A DNA stretch of 64,000 nucleotides from a halophilic archaeon SHRA6 (lineage in GTDB: Archaea > Halobacteriota > Halobacteria > Halobacteriales > Haloferacaceae): NCBI GenBank assembly GCA_005239175.1, contig SOPS01000005.1, positions 124,001 through 188,000 on the forward strand, in the 5' to 3' direction. The notes under the pieces are model-generated. The model was not told the DNA's origin and did not search any database. It worked only from the letters and a program-made list of their open reading frames with translations. A program made the translations under genes and the position numbers. Numbering within the stretch: position 1 is the stretch's first letter; each line of letters opens with the position of its first letter. Of the stretch, positions 26,177 through 35,306 are shown one piece after another.

Positions 26177-26982
26177 CATCGTGTGCACACCGCGGCAACG
26201 AGGCTTGGATCAACGTCAAGCCGATCGGCGATCGTCGCCTCATCTACGTCGTCATCGACAGCAAGCGCCAGCACGCGATCGATTGTCTCGTAGGACGCCT
26301 CAAGATCGTCACTGTCAACGTACGCCGGAAGCACACCGGGCGTGGCATCGTCGGTCCGCACGAACGCTGGCACGTCGAGGGCCTCTGCGATCGCGTCCAC
26401 TTGCGTTCGGAACAGGTGCCCGATCGGCAGCACGTCCGCCACGCTGTCGTCATGGGTGCGAGAACATCCCAATAAGCGTTCGCTTCGGTTGGCTGTGCCG
26501 ACAACGAGTCGACCGGTTTCGGTCCCAACGAGCCACGCCATCGTGGCACGAAGCCGTGCAGCGAGAGTGTTCGCCGTAACTGCGTCACCGTGCAACGAGA
26601 CGCGATCGGGAGTGTGCCCCACGAACTGCGTATATAGCGGGTGTAATTGAACAGTGTCGAACTCGATGCCGAGTGCCTCAGCGATCGCTTCGGCGTCGTG
26701 CGCGGTGCCTTCGTGTTTCATACAGGGCATAATGAGCCCATAGACGCGGTCCGCACCGAGGGCCTCTACCGCGAGCGCAGCGGTGACCGTCGAGTCGAGC
26801 CCGCCGCCAAGCGTGACGACGATGCCGGTCGCATCAGCTGCCGCAGCGCGATCGCGGAGGAAGCCACTGATTCGATTGACCTCGGTGTCCCAACTGTCTT
26901 CGGTGACTGACGTACCCAGATCGTCGGGAGGGTCGTCAGGAGGTTCGGGACGCGAGGGCGAATACAGCGATGGATGTCTCAT
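26125..26982 (-). CDS. nadE: NAD+ synthetase NadE (divergent P-loop)
   Basis: This 285-residue N-type ATP pyrophosphatase amidates nicotinate adenine dinucleotide to NAD+. Family features are MPCMKHEGTAHDAEAIAEALG, VVGTANRSERLLG and VLPIGHLFRTQVDAIAEAL. The P-loop, normally SGGxDS, reads GGGLDS, and the segment after ERLLG is changed (CSRTHDDSVADV). The N-terminal 30 residues are Pro/Asp rich. The changes suggest either a divergent NH3-dependent enzyme or a paralogue with an altered role. Confidence 0.82.
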   Translation of the reverse strand: MRHPSLYSPSRPEPPDDPPDDLGTSVTEDSWDTEVNRISGFLRDRAAAADATGIVVTLGGGLDSTVTAALAVEALGADRVYGLIMPCMKHEGTAHDAEAIAEALGIEFDTVQLHPLYTQFVGHTPDRVSLHGDAVTANTLAARLRATMAWLVGTETGRLVVGTANRSERLLGCSRTHDDSVADVLPIGHLFRTQVDAIAEALDVPAFVRTDDATPGVLPAYVDSDDLEASYETIDRVLALAVDDDVDEATIADRLDVDPSLVAAVCTRCHESASSLDSAATRRRS

Positions 26983-27007
26983 TCAGTTGCGGATCGCCGA
27001 AGCAACC

Positions 27008-27016
27008 GTAAATACC
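27008..27016 (-). promoter_or_regulatory. TATA box of nadE
   Basis: On the minus strand GGTATTTAC is centred 29 bp before the nadE ATG at 26982. It shares the AT-rich 200-bp divergent region with the Rrf2-type regulator gene. Confidence 0.5.
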
Positions 27017-27152
27017 CTCTGTCAATACGATTTAAGGACGTACATACTGTTCTTTCTGTATGATCGCTATAATCCGGATTTAGCAACCAGAACACACAGG
27101 AATTTCGAAGTATAGACTACGAATAACAGTATAAGGTCTATTAATCCAAACG

Positions 27153-27159
27153 TTTATTA
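27153..27159 (+). promoter_or_regulatory. TATA box of the Rrf2-type regulator
   Basis: TTTATTA is centred 27 bp before the ATG at 27183 and supports that start over an in-frame codon at 27162. Confidence 0.55.
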
Positions 27160-27182
27160 AATTGAGACTGTTCGAACTGTAC

Positions 27183-27719
27183 ATGGCAACTGTTCAGCTG
27201 AGTTCGTCACAGAAACGTATTCTCACCGCGCTCGTGAGCCAGTACCGCGAAGGAGACTCGCCGGTAAACGGCAGAACCCTCGGGGAGGCGATCGATCGTA
27301 ACCCCGGAACGATCAGAAACCAGATGCAGACGCTTCGCGCGATCGGGCTCGTCGAAGGGGTCGTCGGACCGAAGGGTGGCTACATCCCAACGCCGAAAGC
27401 CTACGAGGCACTCGATATCGAGCGGATGGACGAGCCTGCCCGCGTCCCAGTTGAGCGCGACGGCGTGCCGATTGATGACGTTAATGTCGAGGAGATCGAT
27501 CTCGCAACCGTGTACAATCCCGATATGTGCCGGGCCCGGGTCGTCCTGCGGGGACCAATTGGCGCGTTTCGCGAGGGCGATCACGTCTCCGTGGGACCGA
27601 CCCCCTCGACCGGCCTCCGTATCTCCGGCGTTGTCGACGACACCGACACTGCCGACAACCTGCTCGTCATGGAGATTCGATCGATGGACGTTCCCGGCGA
27701 GACGTCAGTTCCTGCCTGA
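27183..27719 (+). CDS. Rrf2-family-like HTH regulator
   Basis: This 178-residue protein has an N-terminal winged helix (SSSQKRILTALVSQYREGDS, then GRTLGEAIDRNPGTIRNQMQTLRAIGLVEGVVGPKGGYIPT) and a C-terminal small beta domain (VEEIDLATVYNPDMCRARV). In haloarchaea such proteins are annotated as Rrf2-family transcriptional regulators. No Fe-S cysteine cluster typical of IscR is seen, so the signal is unknown. It is divergent from nadE and may regulate it (inference). Confidence 0.8.
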   Translation: MATVQLSSSQKRILTALVSQYREGDSPVNGRTLGEAIDRNPGTIRNQMQTLRAIGLVEGVVGPKGGYIPTPKAYEALDIERMDEPARVPVERDGVPIDDVNVEEIDLATVYNPDMCRARVVLRGPIGAFREGDHVSVGPTPSTGLRISGVVDDTDTADNLLVMEIRSMDVPGETSVPA

Positions 27720-27742
27720 TTGGTGCCGCCAACGACAATCAG

Positions 27743-28807
27743 TCACCGCGAAATCCGTCGATCGAGCGGGTCTTCGAGTTCACCCATCACCGCTTCCAGC
27801 GCATCTGTTGCTGTAAGAAGCCCAATAACTTCGCCATCGTGTAACACAAGCGCAAGCTCTTGATCTTCTGTCTGGAACTGATCGAACGCGTCGCTGACGG
27901 TCGTCCCCGACGCCAGCGTCATCGGTGGTGCCGCAATCTCGGTGAACGAGACGGTTCCATCGGCAAGTTCGTCGTAGTGGTCGATAATTGACGGCGCGTA
28001 GACAATTCCGAGAAAGTCGGTGAGTGATTCGCCCACCAATGGGAACCGGGTGTGTGGCGTATGGCGGATACGATCGAGGTTTTTCTCGGTTGAGAGCGTC
28101 GTCGAGAGGGCGACGATATCCTCTGGCGGTACCATGAGTTCGTCAACGGGGCGGTCACCAATATCAAGGGCGCTCAGGACCTCTTCGCGGCGGTCTTCTG
28201 AGACTTCGCCCGCTTTGAGGAGTGAATCGATGCGATTCCGCAGTTGGGCGCGAGATTCAAGCGCCTCCTCGCCGGTTTCGAGCCACGCGCCCGTCATTTC
28301 GATTCCAAACAGTTTGAGTGTCGCCTTCGCGATGCCGTCTCCCAGCGTGATCACCGGAGAGATGAGCCGGTTGAACCAGTACAGCGGTGTTGCGCCATAC
28401 CGGCACACCATCCGGGACCGCTCGACACCGAGGTAGGTCGGCGTCTGTTCGCCGTGAGTGAGGTGCAAGAGATTGATGATGGCGAACGCAAGGAGTCCGC
28501 CGGCACCGATCGACGCGAGCGGCGTGGCGACGAAGTACGGCTCGAACAGCATCGCGAGCGCTGGTTCGGCGATGATCCCAACGGCAATACTGGACGCCGT
28601 GATACCGACCTGGCACGTCGTCAGATAGATCTCCAGGTCGTTGGTCATCTTCCAGGCCCGCTCGAGGGCCGCCGTGCCGTCAACGAATTCGTCTTCGGTG
28701 AACTGCCGGGCCCGGGTAAGCGCGAACTCGATCGCCACAAAAAATCCGTTTGTCAAAATGAGGAGCACGCCGGCGATAAGCCGGAGTGTAAGCTCGATCG
28801 GCGTCAT
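27743..28807 (-). CDS. CNNM/CorC-like membrane protein with CBS pair
   Basis: The first ~150 of 354 residues form a DUF21 transmembrane domain (VLLILTNGFFVAIEFALTRAR; TTCQVGITASSIAVGI), followed by two CBS motifs (RPVDELMVPPEDIVAL and, near the end, LALVLHDGEVIGLLTATD). The family is linked to Mg2+ or other cation efflux or homeostasis; older annotation calls it hemolysin. It lacks the C-terminal CorC_HlyC domain seen in longer members. It lies 51 bp downstream of the Mrr-like nuclease gene on the same strand. Confidence 0.87.
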   Translation of the reverse strand: MTPIELTLRLIAGVLLILTNGFFVAIEFALTRARQFTEDEFVDGTAALERAWKMTNDLEIYLTTCQVGITASSIAVGIIAEPALAMLFEPYFVATPLASIGAGGLLAFAIINLLHLTHGEQTPTYLGVERSRMVCRYGATPLYWFNRLISPVITLGDGIAKATLKLFGIEMTGAWLETGEEALESRAQLRNRIDSLLKAGEVSEDRREEVLSALDIGDRPVDELMVPPEDIVALSTTLSTEKNLDRIRHTPHTRFPLVGESLTDFLGIVYAPSIIDHYDELADGTVSFTEIAAPPMTLASGTTVSDAFDQFQTEDQELALVLHDGEVIGLLTATDALEAVMGELEDPLDRRISR

Positions 28808-28858
28808 CAGGTACGACTACCACGGGCCTCACCAAAGAAGCACAGGGACGCACACCAA

Positions 28859-30223
28859 TCAAACGACACCGCTGATCATGAGAATCGCGATCGCGGCCAC
28901 TAACACTGCGAGCAGCCCACCCCCAACGAGCGGCTTGTTCTCCATCGCCTTCTCGTGAATTGCCATTGCAGCGTATTCCTCGCGGAACGCATCGCGGTTG
29001 GCCTCGTCGTAGAAGTACTTGGTTTTCAGGGCGAAGCGCTCTGTGACCGCACAGCCGGTACAGACCGGGTCACCGACCAACCGTTCGGTCTTGCTATGGC
29101 TTTTGCAGGCGATCGCTCCACAGTTCGGACAGAAAGTGTAGGTTTCCTCGCCACCGCTCGTTTCGCAGTGAACACACCGGTGGATCCCATCGTCGATTGT
29201 CACCCGCGAAGGCCCTGCTGCGTAGTATTCGTACGGATAGGCGTATTCACCTAACTCCGTCGTCTGTCTGACCTCAGGGAGGTAGACTGCCTCGATCGAC
29301 TGCACCGAGATGTCCGATCGATTTGGCTCGCACGTTTTGTTGTACGTGACATTGTTGTCGCCGGTGTAGGTCACTGTCGTCGTGTGGTGCTGTTGGATTC
29401 GATCGACCGCCCACTCTTTGTAGCCGGTTTGCGTCTGCCCGAACCGCCGTTCGTCGACCTCGTCGAACAGCGCTGCGAATCGATCCGTGTCGAGATCGAT
29501 CGTCGTCTGAAGATTCTCGGTGACAAGTGTTGCGACGTGGTTGTCGGCCACCTGCGGTTGGCCGCGATCTGCGTGGACAGCAAACTGTGTGCGATCGTTA
29601 ATCCGATGAATAACGCCGACGGACGTCTCGAAGACCGCGTTCGTGTCGGCAGTGATCACGACCACGGGCCGAAATGTGACCTGCGAGTGCGGTGCTATGG
29701 GATCCGCCGCAGCGATATTCTCAATGTCGCGAAACGCCCCCTGGACGGGTGAGTCGATGTCTGTGGTCGGATCGAACGGCCGAAGCGTCTTCTCACAGAG
29801 GATCTCGATACGGCCGTTGTACAGATCAAGGCCGATTTCGTCGCCGATCGAGCGGAGGGCGTTGCCATCTATCAGTTCGATCGGGTACGGGTCGTCGTTC
29901 CGCCGGAGCCGATCGGCGTACTCCTCGGCCGGGCCGGTAAACCGACCGGTGGTGACGACTATCCCGCGCTTTGGCCCCGCAAAGTCAAACGTCGCGATCG
30001 CCGAATGCAGCTTCTGGACGACCGGTCGGCCAACGGTGTCTGTGTGTTTACACTCGACGACGATCGCTTGCCGTGTTCCGTCGACGACCTCTTCCATGAC
30101 GATATCTCGTCCCTCATCGGCCGTCCGGGCGGCCTGGCGGACGTTCTCGTACCCGAGGTTCCGGAACACGTCTTCCATGACGTCCTCGAACTCGAACCCC
30201 GAGAGCTCGTCAAGTACAGACAT
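28859..30223 (-). CDS. Membrane-anchored Mrr-like endonuclease with zinc ribbons
   Basis: The N-terminal ~120 of 454 residues match the Mrr/restriction-endonuclease-like fold: FEFEDVMEDVFRNLGYENV, then the catalytic D-(16)-ExK set as Asp40 (DEGRDIV), Glu57 and Lys59 (VVECKH), and Gln70. A central unassigned region follows, then a Cys/His cluster near residues 345-400 (CVHC, CPNC, CKSH, CTGC) that can bind two zincs, and one C-terminal membrane helix (LLAVLVAAIAILMISGVV). This would put a DNA-cutting domain at the membrane. No methyltransferase is nearby, so it is not an ordinary restriction-modification unit. Confidence 0.82.
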   Translation of the reverse strand: MSVLDELSGFEFEDVMEDVFRNLGYENVRQAARTADEGRDIVMEEVVDGTRQAIVVECKHTDTVGRPVVQKLHSAIATFDFAGPKRGIVVTTGRFTGPAEEYADRLRRNDDPYPIELIDGNALRSIGDEIGLDLYNGRIEILCEKTLRPFDPTTDIDSPVQGAFRDIENIAAADPIAPHSQVTFRPVVVITADTNAVFETSVGVIHRINDRTQFAVHADRGQPQVADNHVATLVTENLQTTIDLDTDRFAALFDEVDERRFGQTQTGYKEWAVDRIQQHHTTTVTYTGDNNVTYNKTCEPNRSDISVQSIEAVYLPEVRQTTELGEYAYPYEYYAAGPSRVTIDDGIHRCVHCETSGGEETYTFCPNCGAIACKSHSKTERLVGDPVCTGCAVTERFALKTKYFYDEANRDAFREEYAAMAIHEKAMENKPLVGGGLLAVLVAAIAILMISGVV

Positions 30224-30328
30224 CCAGCTCTACGTGACTGTTCGCGTCGAGAACAAAAGGTGTTACCGAGCGGCGGGCACCTGTGGGTGCCGACAACACA
30301 GTGTCGCCAGCAACCCACACTGATTGGG

Positions 30329-30532
30329 CTACGTTGTGCCTACCGTAACGGGATCAGCGATCGCCTCCAGCGTGCGTTTGGTCATCTCGATCGTCTCCGT
30401 TTCGTACGTCGAAGCCGGTTCCAGGCGGACATCGTAGAGATGCCAGTCACCAAACCGTGCGGTTACGTCGAGCAGTTCGTCTTCACGGAAGCCGTTGAAT
30501 GGTTCGGTCAGTTTGTATCGTGTTGCATCCAT
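30329..30532 (-). CDS. Small hypothetical protein
   Basis: This 67-residue protein starts MDATRYKLTEPFNGFREDEL. It has no Cys pairs or membrane segment and mixed charge. It sits 105 bp upstream of the Mrr-like gene on the same strand. I do not recognise a family; it is called because codon usage and the acidic-plus-aromatic composition look haloarchaeal. Confidence 0.5.
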   Translation of the reverse strand: MDATRYKLTEPFNGFREDELLDVTARFGDWHLYDVRLEPASTYETETIEMTKRTLEAIADPVTVGTT

Positions 30533-30721
30533 GTCTGCACGTGGTCATCCAGTGAACTGACACATAAGCGTTTTGTAGATAGTGGCTAGTATTCAGTTAT
30601 TTCCTAATATACACATGAATATATAGAGAATAGACGCTCATTCAGCTAATTATTTATGAGAATACACAACGTTTCGCAATTGGAATAAGAGTAGAGATGG
30701 CTGTGGAGCACGCAGGTAGCA

Positions 30722-31291
30722 CTACGATCGATCGACCCACCGAAACGATACGCTGGCGCGATCGGCGGTTGTCGCATCGCGCTCGGAATCACCGACAAAA
30801 AGCGTCGTCGCGGGCGATCCGCCGAGACGGTCGATCGCCGTCAAGAGCGGCTTGGGATCCGGCTTGTACGTATCGACCGTGTCCCGGCCGACAATAACGT
30901 CGACGTGCTCGCGAAGGGCGTGCGTTTCGAGGGCGATCTCACAGGCAGCTTCACAGTTGAGTGAACAGACAGCGACGGGCATCGAATCAGAGACAGAAGA
31001 GAGTTGGTCAGCCAGCGCCAACCGTCGGGAGGTCCGTGCCCCCTCGCGTTCGTGAGCGGCGATCGCTTCCTCGACACGATCACGGAGATCGTACGCCGAA
31101 GCGCGGCCGAGCAGCGTCCATAGCTCCGTACTTGGCGGTTCGACTCCCTCATCGCGGTAGACCGCGAGTACGTCCGAGGCGACCGCGTTCCAGTCCACGT
31201 TGAGATACACGAGCGTTCCATCGAGATCGTAGACGATCGTCTTGTACTCTTCATCGAAAATCTCCGCCGTTTCCGGCGTTTTCTCGTCCAT
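30722..31291 (-). CDS. HAD-superfamily hydrolase (phosphoglycolate phosphatase-like)
   Basis: This 189-residue protein has the HAD motifs in order: VYDLDGTL (motif I), VAVCSLN (weak motif II), YKPDPKPLL (motif III lysine) and LFVGDSERDATTA (motif IV). The small helical cap places it with phosphoglycolate phosphatase-like enzymes. Substrate is unknown. It starts 2 bp after the acyl-CoA dehydrogenase stop on the same strand, so the two genes form an operon. Confidence 0.83.
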   Translation of the reverse strand: MDEKTPETAEIFDEEYKTIVYDLDGTLVYLNVDWNAVASDVLAVYRDEGVEPPSTELWTLLGRASAYDLRDRVEEAIAAHEREGARTSRRLALADQLSSVSDSMPVAVCSLNCEAACEIALETHALREHVDVIVGRDTVDTYKPDPKPLLTAIDRLGGSPATTLFVGDSERDATTADRASVSFRWVDRS

Positions 31292-31293
31292 AC

Positions 31294-32421
31294 TTACTCT
31301 ACCACGCCGCGGGCGATTATCTCTTTTTGAATCTCACTGGTTCCCTCGTAGATCGTCGTGATCTTTGCGTCTCGGTAGAACCGCTCCACGTCGAATTCAG
31401 ACATGTAGCCGTAGCCGCCGTGGATTTGGACGGCCTCGTTGGTCACGTCCACCGCCGCCTCGCTCGCGAAGTACTTGGCCATCGACGCGGCGACACGGTT
31501 GTCTTCCCCTGCGTCGTCCTGTCTGGCGGCTTCGAAAACGAGTTCCCGGGCGGCCGCGATGTCGGTTGCCATGTCGGCAAACTTGTGTCTGATCGACTGG
31601 ATCTCTGCGATCGGGCGATCGAACTGTTCACGTTCGTGGGCGTACTCGCGAGCCTCGTCAAAGGCTGCCTGAGCGAGCCCCACCGCCTGCGCAGCGATGC
31701 CGACCCGGCCACCCGTCAGGATGTGAAATGCAGCCGATAACCCCTCGCCTTCGGGAGTGAGACGGTTCTCTGCTGGGATGTGGACGTCATCGAACGACAA
31801 CTGTGTTGTGTCGCTCGCGCGGAGGCCGAGCTTTTGTTCTTTTTTGCCAACCTCGACACCAGGAGTGTCTTTCGGGACGAGAAATTGTGTTATCGATCGA
31901 TCGTTCTCAGGATCAGTTTTTGCGAAGACGATTGCGATGTCGCCGCGCTCACCGTTCGTAATCCACTGTTTTCGGCCGTTGAGCACGTACTCGTCGCCCT
32001 CGCGGGTCGCGGTGGTCGACATCTCTGCGGGGTTCGAGCCCGCATCCGGCTCCGAGAGACAGAACATCCCGATCGGCCGGCCGGTCGCCATCTCCGGGAG
32101 CCACCGCTCACGTTGTGCTTCGGTCCCGAACTCCGCGATACACGAGGTTGCCAAACAGTGAACCGACAGCGCAGTTGCGACCGCAAGCTGACCGTACGCC
32201 ACTGCCTCGTTGGCGATCGCATAGGTGACCCGATCGGCCTCGTAGCCGCCGTACTCCAGCGGCACCGTCAATCCGGTGAGATCGAGCGCTGCCAACCCGT
32301 CCCAGGCGTCTTCGGGAAACGTCTGCGTCTCGTCGGCCTCCTGGGCGCCTTCGCGAAGTTCATCGATCGCGAACTCCCGAACGACCGACCGAATCGTCTC
32401 CTGTTCGTCTGTCAGCTCCAT
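31294..32421 (-). CDS. Acyl-CoA dehydrogenase
   Basis: This 375-residue flavoenzyme is of usual length for the family. Motifs include MFCLSEPDAGSNPAEM (FAD binding), WITNGERGDIAIVFAKTD, and near the C-terminus the catalytic-base segment ITTIYEGTSEIQKEIIAR, with Glu in the short-chain-type position. It introduces the 2,3-double bond in acyl-CoA during fatty-acid or branched-chain amino-acid breakdown and passes electrons to ETF. I use the ATG at 32421; the frame upstream is not acyl-CoA-dehydrogenase-like. An A-rich tract 26 bp before it may be the TATA box. Confidence 0.93.
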   Translation of the reverse strand: MELTDEQETIRSVVREFAIDELREGAQEADETQTFPEDAWDGLAALDLTGLTVPLEYGGYEADRVTYAIANEAVAYGQLAVATALSVHCLATSCIAEFGTEAQRERWLPEMATGRPIGMFCLSEPDAGSNPAEMSTTATREGDEYVLNGRKQWITNGERGDIAIVFAKTDPENDRSITQFLVPKDTPGVEVGKKEQKLGLRASDTTQLSFDDVHIPAENRLTPEGEGLSAAFHILTGGRVGIAAQAVGLAQAAFDEAREYAHEREQFDRPIAEIQSIRHKFADMATDIAAARELVFEAARQDDAGEDNRVAASMAKYFASEAAVDVTNEAVQIHGGYGYMSEFDVERFYRDAKITTIYEGTSEIQKEIIARGVVE

Positions 32422-32464
32422 ACTTACCCTACGATCCTGAATGAAAAAAGATGAGTGTTCTCGA

Positions 32465-33475
32465 CTACGCGGACTCCCAAAGTGGATACAGCTCGTCGCG
32501 GCCGGGATCGGCGATCCGCTCACCGTCGAGGATGAGCGCGCCCTCGACGTCGTCAGTACTCTCGGGATCGCCGGCGCCGGCGTCTGGCTCGATTGCGTGC
32601 CCGATGGTTGCCGCGTCGATCCCCGCGTCCGCGAGCGCCGAGACCACTGTCTCGGTCTCTGATGGAGGGACCGAGACGAGCAACGCCCCCGATCCGAAGA
32701 TCACGAGCGGATCGACCCCCATCGCCGCACAGATCGTCTCCGTTTCGGGGCGGATCGGAACCCGATCGCGCTCGATCACCAGATCGACGCCCGAGGCCGC
32801 CGCGAGTTCGACGAGCCCGGCCCGAACCCCGCCTTCGGTCGGGTCGTGCATTGCGTTCGCGTGCTCACGGGAAAGACGGGACTCGGGGAGGACGCTGATC
32901 TCCGCAAAAAAGCCCGTTGCGGTGTCGATCGCGTCCTCGTCGACGCCGCGATCGCGAAGCGTTGACGCGAAGTCGCTTGCCAAGATTGCGGTTCCCTCAA
33001 TGGCTGCGCCTTTCGTCAACAGGATTCGATCGCCCACAGAGACGCCACCGGTTGGGACGTATTGATCGGTCCGACCCAGACACGTAAGCGAAAGGGTCGG
33101 CCGAGACAGCTCCGACAGATATTCAGTGTGCCCACCGACGATCGCTACGTCGATCGATTTCGCCGCCGCGTCAAGTTGTGTCGTGAGCGTGTCGAGCACA
33201 TCCGGATCGTCATCAGGAAGGAAGATTACGTTCGTCAGGAACTCCGGGTCCGCCCCAGAGGCGGCCACGTCGTTGGCCGCGATGTGGACGCCGAGCGTCC
33301 CGGCGGATTCGGCGGCCAACGAGATCGGATCCGAACTCACGACGAGCGTCTCCTCGCCGAGGTCGATCGCCGCCGCGTCCTCGCCGTAGGCCGCACCCGT
33401 GAGTACGTCAGGGTTCTCCGCGCCAGTTCGTGAGAGGACTCGCGATAAGACGGCGGGATCAAGCTTGCCGATCAT
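32465..33475 (-). CDS. AIR-synthase-related protein (HypE/ThiL/SelD fold)
   Basis: This 336-residue protein has the two-domain AIR-synthase fold: an N-terminal ATP-binding half with YGEDAAAIDLG and VHIAANDVAASGADPEFL, and a C-terminal half with MHDPTEGGVRAGLVELAAASG. It resembles HypE but lacks the C-terminal PRIC-type cysteine end (it ends LYPLWESA), so it is not a hydrogenase maturation enzyme of the usual kind. It overlaps the AlaX-type gene by 4 bp, hinting at a shared, unassigned pathway. Confidence 0.8.
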   Translation of the reverse strand: MIGKLDPAVLSRVLSRTGAENPDVLTGAAYGEDAAAIDLGEETLVVSSDPISLAAESAGTLGVHIAANDVAASGADPEFLTNVIFLPDDDPDVLDTLTTQLDAAAKSIDVAIVGGHTEYLSELSRPTLSLTCLGRTDQYVPTGGVSVGDRILLTKGAAIEGTAILASDFASTLRDRGVDEDAIDTATGFFAEISVLPESRLSREHANAMHDPTEGGVRAGLVELAAASGVDLVIERDRVPIRPETETICAAMGVDPLVIFGSGALLVSVPPSETETVVSALADAGIDAATIGHAIEPDAGAGDPESTDDVEGALILDGERIADPGRDELYPLWESA

Positions 33476-34689
33476 CGCCCGGTGCGGAGATACTCGACGA
33501 TCGCCGCGGGTTCAGCACTAAGCCCGCCACCCTGGGCGAAGGTGGGGCTTCCACCGCCCCCACCGCCGAACTCGGCGGTCACGTCGTCGATCACGTTCCC
33601 CGCGGCGACATCTCCCGTTGAGGCGACGACCACGTACGGCGCGTTGCCCGCTCCGACGGCTGCAATAACGTCGGCGACGTCACCGGCAGCGTCTCGGGCC
33701 GCGTCACCGACGTCATTCGTCTCAAAGCCGTCGAGTGTCCCAATCGCCCACGTCGAACCGTCGTGTTCGATCGACTCGAAGGCGGCCAGTTCGCGTGAGA
33801 CCAGCTCCGAGGTGAGTTGGTTCACCTCCTCGCGGAGCGACTCGCGTTCGGAACGCAGCCGCGAAACCGTCTCAGGGAGGTCTCCGAGGTTGGTTCCAGC
33901 AGCGCCTGCAGCCGACCGAGCGGCACCGTGGACCTCGGCGAGTCGATCGATCCCAGTCGGCCCGACGGCAAACTCGACCCGGGTCATTCCCTCACCGGGA
34001 TTCGACCGCGAGAGCACTGAAACGGGTCCGATCTCTGCGGTATTTCTGACGTGTGTTCCCCCACAGGCGGCCACGTCCCACGGATCGTCGTCATCGGCTG
34101 CCGCGCCGACCGTGACGACGCGAACGGTGTCCGATCCGGCCATCGCCCCCTCCTCAGTTTTGGTGTTGAACGCGATCTCGTCCATCGCGGTTGCCTCTTC
34201 GGTGGGCACAGATTCCCAGGAGACAGGTCGAGACTCCCAGACGGCCCTGTTCGTGAGTCGTTCGAGATCGACAAGTACCTCGTCGTCAATGTCGGTCGTC
34301 GTAGTGAAGTCGACCCGAACTTTCTGTTCGTCGATATCGAACCCACCGTAGCCGAGATCATCGAGCAGCCGTCGACCCGCACCGTAGAGCGCGTGACTCG
34401 CCGTGTGCGCGCGCATACAGTACGTCCGAAACGCGTCGTCGATCACGGCCGTAACCGTCTCGCCCTCCGTGGCATCGATCGGCTCGGCGAGCGTGTGAAC
34501 GATCCCGTCAGCGTTCGCTTGAACGTCAACAACGACGGTCCCGTCGATCGTGCCGCGATCGGCGGGCTGGCCGCCGCTTTCGGCGTAAAAGTACGATTCC
34601 GAGAGGACGACCTCCGTTCCCTCAATCCGTTCGATCGTCGCTTCGAACTCCCGAACCGACGGCTCTCGGGCCGCCAACTGGCCTGTCAT
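33472..34689 (-). CDS. AlaX-type alanyl-tRNA editing protein with DHHA1 domain
   Basis: This 405-residue protein resembles the editing half of AlaRS. The zinc/editing site is HTASH (HxxxH) and CGGTHV (CxxxH), preceded by YFYAESGGQPADRG. A coiled-coil linker (LRSERESLREEVNQL) leads to a DHHA1-like C-terminal domain with the Gly-rich GGGGGGSPTFAQGGG. Such AlaX-L proteins remove Ser or Gly from mischarged tRNA-Ala in trans. The TATA-like tract at 34712-34719 on the minus strand is 27 bp from the ATG. Confidence 0.9.
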   Translation of the reverse strand: MTGQLAAREPSVREFEATIERIEGTEVVLSESYFYAESGGQPADRGTIDGTVVVDVQANADGIVHTLAEPIDATEGETVTAVIDDAFRTYCMRAHTASHALYGAGRRLLDDLGYGGFDIDEQKVRVDFTTTTDIDDEVLVDLERLTNRAVWESRPVSWESVPTEEATAMDEIAFNTKTEEGAMAGSDTVRVVTVGAAADDDDPWDVAACGGTHVRNTAEIGPVSVLSRSNPGEGMTRVEFAVGPTGIDRLAEVHGAARSAAGAAGTNLGDLPETVSRLRSERESLREEVNQLTSELVSRELAAFESIEHDGSTWAIGTLDGFETNDVGDAARDAAGDVADVIAAVGAGNAPYVVVASTGDVAAGNVIDDVTAEFGGGGGGSPTFAQGGGLSAEPAAIVEYLRTGR

Positions 34690-34760
34690 ACCACACCATC
34701 AGTGTAGCCCGAATAAAAAGATACGGCGATTCGATCAGGGACAGACGGAGCCCAACCCGA

Positions 34761-35282
34761 TCACTCGTCGACAATCTCGATCGACAGTGCTTCTTCGATC
34801 GCTCTGACGACAGACCCACCGACTCCCGCACGGGCAGCGCGGCCCTGTTCGACAGCGAGCACCGTTTCCTCGTCGGTATCGAGCCGTTCGGCCAGTTCTT
34901 CGATCGTGAGGCCGGCCGCTTGGCGGGCGCTTTCAACTCGGTCACCGTAGCCGGAAACGAGGTACGGCAGCCGATCGCGCTCGTAGTTCGTTCCCTCTTT
35001 TTCCCAGTGGGTTGAATCGCCACGGGCCGCGTCGTACACTTTGGCTGTCTTCTGTGCGGCCCGCTTTTTTTGACTCGGCTCGGAATCGGATCGGTTGCGA
35101 TTTTGATCGCGCTTCTTGTCGCGTTTGTGTTGGTTGTCGCCGTGGGGCGCACAGGAGCCACAGACGAGGAGATTGGCCCCAGCGACGTTTGCCCGCCGCA
35201 GGTTCGAGCTCTCAGCACCACACAACTCGCAGGCACCGCCATCGTCGCCACCGCCGCCGCGCCCAGTCGAATACTTCGTCAT
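34761..35282 (-). CDS. MBF1-like zinc-ribbon HTH protein
   Basis: This 173-residue protein has an N-terminal zinc ribbon (CELCGAESSNLRRANVAG, then CGSC), a basic Lys/Arg/Gln-rich linker, and a C-terminal XRE-type helix-turn-helix (AAGLTIEELAERLDTDEETV). That order is the one of archaeal multiprotein bridging factor 1, which is linked to translation or transcription. The start at 35282 is 28 bp from the TATA-like GGATTTAAC on the minus strand; longer in-frame starts upstream are not supported. Confidence 0.85.
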   Translation of the reverse strand: MTKYSTGRGGGGDDGGACELCGAESSNLRRANVAGANLLVCGSCAPHGDNQHKRDKKRDQNRNRSDSEPSQKKRAAQKTAKVYDAARGDSTHWEKEGTNYERDRLPYLVSGYGDRVESARQAAGLTIEELAERLDTDEETVLAVEQGRAARAGVGGSVVRAIEEALSIEIVDE

Positions 35283-35306
35283 GTTTCGAGATACCGCGTG
35301 CTTGCT

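Noticed and set aside
28859-30532. Restriction-modification operon around the Mrr-like gene
   Set aside because: No DNA methyltransferase or specificity subunit is next to it; neighbours are a CNNM-like protein and a small hypothetical.
32465-33475. HypE hydrogenase maturation protein
   Set aside because: The C-terminal cysteine motif needed for carbamoyl/cyano transfer is absent and no other hyp or hydrogenase genes are present.
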